A stretch of 64,000 bases of DNA from Meghimatium bilineatum. Lineage: Eukaryota > Mollusca > Gastropoda > Stylommatophora > Philomycidae. Below, in pieces: positions 58,801 through 64,000 of this stretch. The notes under the pieces were generated by a model. That model had not been told where the DNA came from. It saw only the letters and a program-made list of their open reading frames with translations, and did not search any database. The stretch lies in contig CM067322.1 of assembly GCA_034231615.1 (NCBI GenBank), forward strand, positions 100,679,587 through 100,743,586. The letters run 5' to 3'. The translations under genes were made by a program, and so were the position numbers. How positions within the stretch are numbered: the stretch's first letter is position 1; every line of letters begins with the position of its first letter.

Positions 58801-61800
58801 GACTGATTTTAAGGAACCTGGTGTCAACATCAATGCCGCCCATTATAAAGACACTTTAGACAAGCTGCATAAGGCCATCAAGGCTAAGCGACCAGGCAGA
58901 CTTTCTCAAGGTGTGATTCTTCTCCACGACAACGCTCGTCCGCACGTCGCAAAAATTGTGCAGGAAACATTGGCAAAGAAGAATTGGGAAGTTCTTCATC
59001 ACCCAGCCTATAGTCCCGATTTATCCCCGTGTGATTTCCATTTGTTCGGACCGTTGAAGAAAGCACTAAAGGGACAGCGATTCAACAGCGACGCAGACGT
59101 GAAGACAGCGGTGACCACATGGTTCAGAGAACAGCCACGCAACTTTTTCTCGGACGGCATTCGACGTCTACCTAAACAGTGGGATGCTTGCCTAAATGCA
59201 TACGGAGATTTTTTCTGATGAACCCAGGTGCATTCTTATTCACAAGTGGTTGCTTTGTTCAATTCCGTTGAAAATATTAAATTGCGTATGATACTTTTTA
59301 AATAAATCCACAAGTCCCGTTTTCATTTGAACACGCCTCGTACTTGTTGTTTTCCCACTATTATTCAATATGTTCTTCTTATTGGCGTTCATTCTCAAAC
59401 TACCACTGGATCTCTCTTGTAGCAGGACACATTCTCAAACTCCCACTGGATCTCTCTCTTGTAGCAGGACACATTCTCAAACTCCCACTGGATCTCTCTC
59501 TTGTAGCAGGACACATTCTCAAACTCCCACTGGATCTCTCTCTTGTAGCAGGACACATTCTCAAACTCCCACTGGATCTCTCTCTTGTAGCAAGACACAT
59601 TCTCAAACTCCAACTGGATCTCTCTTGTAGCAGGACACATTCTCAAACTCCCACTGGATCTCTCTCTTGTAGCAGGACACATTCTCAAACTCCCACTGGA
59701 TCTCTCTTGTAGCAGGACACATTCTCAAACTCCCACTGGATCTCTCTTGTAGCAGGACACATTCTCAAACTCCCACTGGATCTCTCTTGTAGCAGGATAC
59801 ATTCTCAAACTCCCACTGGATCTCTCTTGTAGCAGGATACATTCTCAAACTTCCACTGGATCTCTCTTGTAGCAGGATACATTCTCAAACTCCCACTGGA
59901 TCTCTCTTGTAGCAGGACACATTCTCAAACTCCCACTGGATCTCTCTTGTAGCAGGATACATTCTCAAACTCCCACTGGATCTCTCTTGTAGCAGGATAC
60001 ATTCTCAAACTCCCACTGGATCTCTCTTATAGCAGGACACATTCTCAAACTCCCACTGGATCTCTCTCTTGTAGCAGGACACATTCTCAAACTCCCACTG
60101 GATCTCTCTTGTAGCAGGACACATTCTCAAACTCCCACTGGATCTCTCTTGCAGCAGGACACATTCTCAAACTCCCATTGGATATCTTTTGCAGCAGGAC
60201 ACATTCTCAAACTCCCACTCGATCTCTCTTGCAGCAGGACACATTCTCAAACTCCCACTGGATCTCTCTTGCAGCAGGACACATTCTCAAACTCCCACTG
60301 GATCTCTCTTGCAGCAGGACACATTCTCAAACTCTCACTGGATCTCTCTTGTAGCAGGACACATTCTCAAACTCCCACTGGATCTCTCTTGCAGCAGGAC
60401 ACATTCTCAAACTCCCATTGGATATCTTTTGCAGCAGGACACATTCTCAAACTCCCACTCGATCTCTCTTGCAGCAGGACAGTGGACATACAACAGTTCC
60501 GGAATGTTGCAGTCCAGAGAATTGAAATGCGGTGTATCACCATATTATTTGTGCCAATGGCAAGGCACATCCGTCTTCGGCGGGCTATATGTTCATTACA
60601 TGATATAATACCAACTCTTTTCCTAATTTATTTATTTTGTCTAATTTAGCAGCCATTGCAGAGGCATTCAACAAGAGAGTATTTGACAGACCAGTCGAGT
60701 GTTGCAGTATCATTGATTGATCTTCATTCATGATTAAATCTATAGACAATCATTATTGAATCCACAGAAGATTATTATTGAATCCACCAAAAATCATTAT
60801 TGAATCCACAGAAGATTATTAATGAATCCACAAAAAAATCATTATTGAATCCACAGAAGATTATTATTAAATCCACGGAAGATTATTATTGAATCCACAA
60901 AAAATCATTATTGAATCCACAGAATATTATTATTGAATCCACAAAAAATCATTATTGAATCCACAGAAGATTATTATTGAATCCACAAAAATCATTATTG
61001 AATCCACAGAAGATTATTATTGAATCCACAAAAAATCATTATTGAATCCACAGAAGATCATTATTGAATCCACAAAAAATCACTATTGAATCCACAGAAT
61101 ATTATTATTGAATCCACAAAAAATAATTATTGAATCCACAGAAGATTATTATTGAATCCACAAAAAATCATTATTGAATCCACAGAAGATTATTATTGAA
61201 TCCACAAAAATCATTATTGAATCCACAGAAGATCATTATTGAATCCACAGAAGATTATTATTGAATCCACAGAAGATTATTATTGAATCCACAGAAGATT
61301 ATTAATGAATCCACAAAAAATAATTATTGAATCCACAGAAGATTATTAATGAATCCACAAAAAATCATTATTGAATCCACAGAAGATTATTATTGAATCC
61401 ACAGAAGATTATTATTGAATCCACAAAAATCATTATTGAATCCACAGAAGATTATTATTGAATCCACAAAAATCATTATTGAATCCACAGAAGATCATTA
61501 TTGAATCCACAGAAGATTATTAATGAATCCACAAAAAATCGTTATTGAATCCACAGAAGATTATTAATGAATCCACAAAAATCATTATTGAATCCACAGA
61601 AGATTATTATTGAATCCACAAAAAATCATTATTGAATCCACAGAAGATTCGTGGTTGGCCCGTTCGTTTCCCTCCACACCCGCGTGTCCGGGGACAAAAA
61701 TAAGCGTGAGTCTTCGTAGTGATGCCCGCCTTTCTGCTCTCTCAAATGTCTCCGCCCATTCCCTACGAATGTCACCTGTTTTGACTTTCTGAATGAAATT

Positions 61801-63456
61801 CAGAGAGTCACTTAGTATGCATGCATGGGAATAGGCTTGCGATTCCAGCCAGTTAAGAGCCTGCGTTACTGCGAATACTTCCATAGTTAGGCTACTTGTT
61901 GTTACGGTAAGGGCGCCACTGGCATCATGTACTGTTTTTTCTTTTGATCTTGCAGTAAAGGCCCATACGCATCGGTGTTCCGATAAGGTTCCATGATCGA
62001 ATAGTGGGGGTTTGTTTTTCTTATGTTCTTCTGGTCATTGTCTAGTTAAGATGACTTCATACAAACCACAAACACTAGGTAAGATGACTTCAAAACAACA
62101 ACAAAAAATAGGTAAGGATGACTTAAAAACAACAACAAAAACTAAGTAAGGATGACTTCAAAACAACAACAAAAACTAGGCAAGACGACTTCAAAACAAC
62201 AACAAATACTAGGTAAAGATGTCTTCTGAACAACAAGAAAAAGTAAAATCTTGAAATCTTTTTACAGCTACGTTATGGAAGTAATATGTTATATGTTTTA
62301 TGTTGTATGTTATATGTTGTATGTTATATGTTGTATGTTTTAACTTATGATGATGATGAAATAATTGCTCTTTCTGTGAGCAGGTATCTTAAGACAGCCA
62401 ATAGTCTTGCTGACAAAACGCAGGTTCTTTACAGTTTTGTAACTGAGGTAACGCCCGGATTCATATAAGGTTAAGTCTCAGCAACATGGTTGTGTAAGGG
62501 AGGTTAATGGATACATGTTTGGTCCCCATGGGAAGCACTCCAGGATTAGATGTCCTACCAGGAGCACAGTACACACTTCTAGGTCAACTATCTCATCATT
62601 CTTCTGCCAGATGTGTTGACCAATCCGCAGTGACGTCACATGTAGCATTCCTCGTCAACTTATGAATCTGCTACAAAAGGACAAAGGTGAAATATCGACT
62701 GACCAGCATCTCCTCACCATCCATGGGGGTCTTTCCTTAATCGCCTCATACGAAATATCTGGGGAAAAGCCAGTGACCCTATTCTTTGTATCATAAGAAT
62801 CCAGGGCCAAGTTTTCACAGGGGCCAATTTCTAATATAAAGAATACCGTAAATTTTAACAAGATCAATGTCAGCATATTAATTTGTATTCTGTGAAGTAA
62901 ACAATGGGAAGCTGAAGCTTTCTCTTTGTTGTGACAAGTGAGTTTCAGCTATCATTAGCCATTATTGTCGAAGAAATTAAACATGTCCTGATGTGCTTAT
63001 ATTACTGTATGTTACTACAGGTCCGGATGTGCTTATATTACTGTATGTTACTACAGGTCCTGATGTGCTTATATTACTGTATGTTACTACAGGTCCTGAT
63101 GTGCTTATATTACTGTATGTTACTACAGGTCCTGATGTGCTTATATTACTGTATGTTACTACAGGTCCTGATGTGCTTATATTACTGTATGTTACTACAG
63201 GTCCTGATGTGCTTATATTACTGTATGTTACTATAGGTCGAGATGTGCTTATATTACTGTATGTTACTATAGGTCCTGATGTGCTTATATTACTGTATGT
63301 TACTACAGGTCGTGATGGCAGTGTCTGCTGTAGTTCTGTTGAAAGTCTGTAAGAACCGGCTATCCCTGGAAATGACCGCTGCTATCTGTTCAGTGAGTGG
63401 TGTGGCGGGATATGTTATCGAAGGATTTGCATACTCCACTGCCATGATGTATATAT
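48071..63456 (+). CDS. Transporter gene 2: SLC46-like major facilitator, first four coding exons (3' end outside window)
   Basis: Exons 48071-48838, 52553-52714, 56123-56311 and 63309-63456 join in phase and cover the N-terminus to about TM9. The SLC46-like layout repeats that of gene 1: [12 protein letters not shown], sequons NVTV and [14 protein letters not shown] (MFS motif), [41 protein letters not shown]. Exons 5-7 must lie beyond 64000. Compared with gene 1 it carries about 45 additional hydrophilic N-terminal residues (MNGTVDN to SASDSQ) before TM1. The ATG of gene 1 is ATA here, so the first in-frame ATG is 48071; if an upstream non-coding exon supplies another start, the N-terminus would be longer. 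There is no sign of disabling mutation. Substrate unknown. Confidence 0.88.
48839..49080. repeat. Degenerate donor-proximal repeats in intron 1 of gene 2
   Basis: From the donor on, phrases of the type ataaacaatcaatattctag and tctatca.c recur every 30-35 bases, as in gene 1 at 11080-11170 but with more copies. Related phrases return at 49670-50160. Confidence 0.7.
49095..49245. repeat. Minisatellite, 25-base unit, 6 copies
   Basis: The unit is atctatgtatgatcagaaca plus tgcga. All copies are identical. Confidence 0.96.
49235..49640 (+). mobile_element. Family E retrotransposon, 3' fragment E2
   Basis: Reads [33 protein letters not shown], then after a frame break [40 protein letters not shown] and [12 protein letters not shown]. 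It is the RT C-terminal region, matching E1 at 54006-54365 in order. Confidence 0.78.
49760..49808. repeat. (CACATA)n microsatellite
   Basis: About eight perfect hexamers. Confidence 0.95.
49978..50053 (+). mobile_element. Family B scrap (extreme 3' end)
   Basis: The sequence gagacagagagttatggaga with cgccaactccactcggcatg corresponds to the last 60 coding bases of B1 (RELWRTM.AYATRHG). The repeat tail is lost. Confidence 0.6.
50158..50490. repeat. Minisatellite, 64-base unit, about 5 copies
   Basis: The unit contains taatataaataatcaacatt, ccccagctctgttgctgtgt and gaactgtcaacattaca. It includes the aataatcaacatt phrase of the donor-proximal repeats and so seems to be a further stage of their expansion. 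Confidence 0.93.
50575..50735. repeat. Minisatellite, 18-base unit, about 9 copies
   Basis: The unit is tttcatatggttacatat, with variants holding ggctacacg or ggctgcata. Confidence 0.9.
50736..51557. other. Intron 1 spacer of gene 2
   Basis: A 36-base phrase with gctgagatcacacaacatat is doubled at 50790-50865. No gene or known repeat is otherwise visible. Confidence 0.4.
51558..51595. repeat. 12-base tandem repeat, 3 copies
   Basis: The unit is atcttggggcag. Confidence 0.9.
51600..52080 (+). mobile_element. Decayed RT C-terminal fragment
   Basis: Reads [16 protein letters not shown], later [20 protein letters not shown], and a closing basic segment near 52060. The LYK.IIIPSL and GRPYKRWI boxes are typical of the thumb and C-terminus of non-LTR RTs. 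Multiple stops are present. Confidence 0.62.
52110..52536. repeat. Minisatellite, 42-base unit, 10 copies, abutting gene 2 exon 2
   Basis: The unit contains catactttcattgttaaata and gtctgaagtcatacttcgta. The last unit ends 16 bases before exon 2. Gene 1 holds one diverged copy of the same sequence (gtcgtacatcagactttcat agttaaata) at 13582-13610, before its own exon 2, so the unit descends from ancestral intron sequence near the acceptor. Confidence 0.96.
52553..52714 (+). CDS. Gene 2, coding exon 2
   Basis: It is 162 bases between tttttcctag and gtcagt, encoding [22 protein letters not shown]6 and [13 protein letters not shown]. Same length and phase as in gene 1. Confidence 0.92.
52715..53310. 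other. Start of intron 2 of gene 2
   Basis: The first 60 bases remain similar to the start of gene 1 intron 2 (tatgtttatgttgttg, aactgcatg). No other content was recognised. Confidence 0.45.
53311..53435. repeat. Two short adjacent arrays: 18-base (3 copies) and 20-base (3 copies)
   Basis: Units are ttctatggatatcataca and cattcatatttctgtgtata. Confidence 0.9.
53436..53995. other. Intron 2 spacer
   Basis: No recognisable gene or repeat. Confidence 0.4.
53996..54368 (+). mobile_element. Family E retrotransposon, 3' fragment E1, open frame
   Basis: An open frame to 54365 encodes [76 protein letters not shown] and [14 protein letters not shown]. This is the C-terminal part of a non-LTR RT protein. 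5'-truncated within the thumb. Confidence 0.85.
54369..54668. other. Intron 2 spacer
   Basis: No recognisable gene or repeat in about 300 bases. Confidence 0.4.
54669..55379. repeat. Minisatellite, 28-base unit, about 25 copies, nearly identical, palindromic
   Basis: The unit is taattgtgcacaatgtaatc plus tccatcaa. Each unit contains the perfect 12-base palindrome attgtgcacaat. Hardly any copy differs from the others, so this is one of the youngest arrays here. Confidence 0.98.
55500..55585. repeat. Minisatellite, 21-base unit, 4 copies
   Basis: The unit is acctacattcagaacagaaa plus t. Confidence 0.94.
55636..55712. repeat. Tandem repeat, 16-base unit, about 5 copies
   Basis: The unit is ctaaatgaaactatga. 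Confidence 0.94.
55713..56122. other. End of intron 2 of gene 2
   Basis: No gene. The last 90 bases (gtacttttaattatttccag) resemble the end of gene 1 intron 2 (gtacttttaattattcccag), so the acceptor region is conserved. Confidence 0.5.
56123..56311 (+). CDS. Gene 2, coding exon 3
   Basis: It is 189 bases between atttccag and gtgagt, encoding [22 protein letters not shown]7 and [12 protein letters not shown]. Same length and phase as gene 1 exon 3. Confidence 0.92.
56312..56985. other. Intron 3 of gene 2, first part
   Basis: A tRNA B-box-like ggttcgaatcc lies at 56370-56380, which could mark a tRNA-derived SINE, but neither A box nor tail could be fixed. A run of fourteen or more G is at 56815-56828. 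Confidence 0.4.
56990..57275 (-). mobile_element. Family F retrotransposon, 3' scrap
   Basis: Minus strand reads [20 protein letters not shown] and [11 protein letters not shown], matching F1 at 16630-16735. A short segment with gagaggggggg is doubled at 57135-57180, giving a Pro-rich artefact. Confidence 0.65.
57314..57323. repeat. Target-site duplication of B1 (left copy)
   Basis: Ten bases atacactttt, repeated exactly at 58351-58360. Confidence 0.88.
57324..58350 (+). mobile_element. Family B non-LTR retrotransposon, B1, near-intact 3' part with 10-base TSD
   Basis: Begins inside the RT at [20 protein letters not shown], continues [20 protein letters not shown], a one-base frame change near 57535, then [20 protein letters not shown] (catalytic YADD), [55 protein letters not shown] and, after a second frame change near 58130, [20 protein letters not shown] and [16 protein letters not shown] with a stop. 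The tail is (TGA)n. Exact 10-base duplications flank it. Two small indels are all that break the frame, so it is fairly young. Confidence 0.92.
58351..58360. repeat. Target-site duplication of B1 (right copy)
   Basis: Exact copy of 57314-57323 following the (TGA)n tail. Confidence 0.88.
58411..58439 (+). repeat. Mariner left terminal inverted repeat
   Basis: Begins aggcgtgttcaaatgaaaac; exact reverse complement of 59310-59338. Confidence 0.93.
58570..59218 (+). pseudogene. Mariner transposase, central part deleted
   Basis: The first part from ATG 58570 encodes the N-terminal helix-turn-helix region: [40 protein letters not shown]. At about 58740 it jumps, out of frame, to [18 protein letters not shown] of the catalytic domain. 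Then come [16 protein letters not shown] (second catalytic Asp) and [20 protein letters not shown] (third Asp), with 34 residues between the two Asps, the DD34D spacing of mariners. Roughly 120 residues, including the first catalytic Asp and the linker, are missing. The last 150 codons are open to the stop at 59216. Confidence 0.9.
59310..59338 (-). repeat. Mariner right terminal inverted repeat
   Basis: Perfect reverse complement of 58411-58439. Confidence 0.93.
59370..60600 (+). repeat. Element H copy containing the 40-base array
   Basis: The left end (ttcttcttattggcgttcat) and right end (agtccagagaattgaaatgc through cacatccgtcttcggcgg) match the plain H copy at 28747-28910, where only one unit of the internal segment is present. 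The array therefore grew inside an inserted H element. Confidence 0.75.
59390..60480. repeat. Minisatellite, 40-42-base unit, about 27 copies
   Basis: The unit contains cattctcaaactcccactgg and atctctcttgtagcaggaca. A two-base length variant (tctctctt) clusters at the left; gcagcagg variants cluster at the right. Confidence 0.97.
60750..61649. repeat. Minisatellite, about 21-22-base unit, about 42 copies, dimeric
   Basis: Units attattgaatccacagaaga (tt) and attattgaatccacaaaaaa (tc) alternate through much of the array, with homogeneous stretches of the first type. Its right edge runs straight into an RNase H fragment. Confidence 0.96.
61650..61995 (-). mobile_element. Non-LTR retrotransposon RNase H domain fragment
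   Basis: The minus strand from about 61990 encodes [40 protein letters not shown] (Glu of the active site), [17 protein letters not shown] (the SDS Asp) and [19 protein letters not shown] (the PGHxGxxGNERAD box, with Asn instead of Asp). The first Asp is missing from the fragment. It is a cellular-type RNase H as found at the C-terminus of jockey/R1/CR1-like elements and thus belongs to a retroelement type other than the RTE-like ones around it. Confidence 0.85.
62041..62235. repeat. Minisatellite, about 33-35-base unit, 5 copies
   Basis: The unit contains aggtaagatgacttcaaaac and aacaacaaaaact. Each contains ggtaag. Confidence 0.92.
62283..62341. repeat. Tandem repeat (ttatatgttgtatg)n
   Basis: About four copies of a 14-15-base unit. 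Confidence 0.9.
62462..62890 (-). repeat. Element J, copy 2 (inverted)
   Basis: The reverse complement matches 19030-19510 block by block: gatacaaagaatagggtcac, gatatttcacctttgtcctt, ctcctggtagga. See copy 1. Confidence 0.7.
62985..63308. repeat. Minisatellite, 36-base unit, exactly 9 copies, ending at the exon 4 acceptor of gene 2
   Basis: Units start at 62985, 63021, 63057, 63093, 63129, 63165, 63201, 63237 and 63273. Each begins gtcctgatgtgcttatatta and ends tgttactacag (ctatag in units 7 and 8). The last unit ends in the acceptor AG at 63307-63308 and exon 4 begins with gtcgtgatgg, nearly the start of another unit. Gene 1 has one diverged unit (gatgtgcttatattactgta) at the same place, 19713-19743. 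Confidence 0.97.
63309..63456 (+). CDS. Gene 2, coding exon 4
   Basis: It is 148 bases between ttactacag and gtaagt, encoding [20 protein letters not shown] and [12 protein letters not shown]. Same length and phase as gene 1 exon 4. An acceptor one repeat unit upstream (exon start 63273) would add 12 residues in frame. Confidence 0.9.
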
Positions 63457-63640
63457 GTAAGTTTTTTTCCAATGACGTAAGTATTCTTCTGGCGATGTAA
63501 GATTCTTCTGCTGTTGTAAGTATTATTTTATTGATGTAAGTATTATTTTATTGATGTAAGTATTATTTTATTGATGTAAGTATTATTTTATTGTTGTAAG
63601 TATTATTTTATTGTTGTAAGTGTTTGTCTATTCATTTAAG
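63457..63640. repeat. Donor-containing 20-base repeat after exon 4 of gene 2
   Basis: From the donor on, gtaagt recurs at about 63457, 63476, 63516, 63536, 63556, 63576, 63596 and 63616. The regular unit is tattattttattgatgtaag. Confidence 0.93.
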
Positions 63641-63795
63641 TGCTCTTCTGTTGTTATCTTATATTGTTCTAATATATTCTTCTATTGTTGTAATGTCTTT
63701 CTCTATTGTTCTAATATATTCTTCTATTGTTGTAATTTATTCTTATATTATTGTATGTATTGCATGCTGCATGTACTATTCTATTGTATTGTTAA
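63641..63795. repeat. Degenerate tattgttgtaat/tattgttctaatat repeats
   Basis: A looser continuation of the preceding array with a 30-base phrase (tctaatatattcttctattg) doubled at 63670-63735. Confidence 0.75.
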
Positions 63796-63993
63796 TTAGT
63801 TAGTCGTTGGATCATCGTCATTGCACTCCGGACAAGTCCATATGTGTTCAGATCTCTCCTTGAGTGTAGCCGCCATTACACGTGGACTGACGGTCCCAGT
63901 ACGCAGTTGATTGACCATCATTCTTTCTTTTCCACGAAACCGCTCCATTCTATCGACACCACATTTCAAACCACATTCCTTTATTTTAGTCAT
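63796..63993 (-). mobile_element. Probable retroelement C-terminal fragment (runs off right edge)
   Basis: The minus strand encodes MTKIKECGLKCGVDRMERFR, ERMMVNQLRTGTVSPRVMAA and EHIWTCPECNDD before a stop. The LRTG segment followed by a Cys-X2-Cys pair resembles the end of RNase H-bearing non-LTR proteins (RTGH...C..C). It could belong with the RNase H element type at 61650-61995. The start lies at or beyond the window edge. Confidence 0.5.
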
Positions 63994-64000
63994 GGAACAA

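Larger units (their letters stand above)
58411..59340 (+). mobile_element. Mariner-family DNA transposon with internal deletion
   Basis: Terminal inverted repeats at 58411-58439 and 59310-59338 match over all 29 bases. TA occurs at 58409-58410 and, two bases further out, at 59341-59342; the left end seems to lack an outer CG. Total length is about 930 bases against about 1.3 kb for full mariners. The interior holds both ends of a transposase but not the middle, so this is a non-autonomous derivative that could only have moved with enzyme supplied in trans. Confidence 0.9.

Overview
The window looks like a stretch of animal nuclear DNA, AT-rich and almost entirely non-coding. It holds two genes split by long introns with GT-AG junctions, a crowd of 5'-truncated non-LTR retrotransposons, a mariner remnant, a Penelope-like remnant, a probable solo LTR and more than 35 minisatellite arrays. 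The transporter family and the retroelement mix fit a lophotrochozoan, most likely a mollusc; that is inference, since no species marker is present.

Host genes. Two tandem, same-strand paralogues encode major facilitator transporters of the SLC46 / proton-coupled folate transporter type. Gene 1 is complete: seven coding exons between 10399 and 30347, every junction in phase, 1566 coding bases (521 residues). Gene 2 starts near 48071 and its first four coding exons end at 63456; the rest lies beyond the right edge. Exons 2, 3 and 4 have identical lengths in both genes (162, 189 and 148 bases), and about 400 bases of 5' flank are also shared, so the pair arose by a segmental tandem duplication. 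The ATG used by gene 1 is ATA at the matching place in gene 2.

Layout. 1-2000: two reverse-transcriptase (RT) fragments, one with an exact 10-base target-site duplication. 2139-7945: five minisatellite arrays in a row. 7990-9920: an RT remnant and a dispersed 1.2-kb element (called G here). 9945-30347: gene 1, its introns full of RT pieces, a Penelope-like remnant and arrays. 30348-47600: intergenic, with arrays, an endonuclease fragment, two convergent family A retroelements, a nest of D/C/G elements and a 1.56-kb solo LTR inside a 43-base array. 47622-64000: gene 2, whose introns hold RT copies, a deleted mariner, very homogeneous arrays and an RNase H fragment.

The most unusual theme is that several arrays in the transporter introns lie directly on splice sites and repeat splice-site sequence: a 36-base array multiplies the acceptor of gene 2 exon 4, a 20-base array after exon 4 of both genes multiplies a GTAAGT donor, and a 42-base array amplifies sequence just before gene 2 exon 2.

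Family letters used here (A, B, C, D, E, F, G, H, J, K, L, I) are local labels for sequences that recur within the window, not database names.
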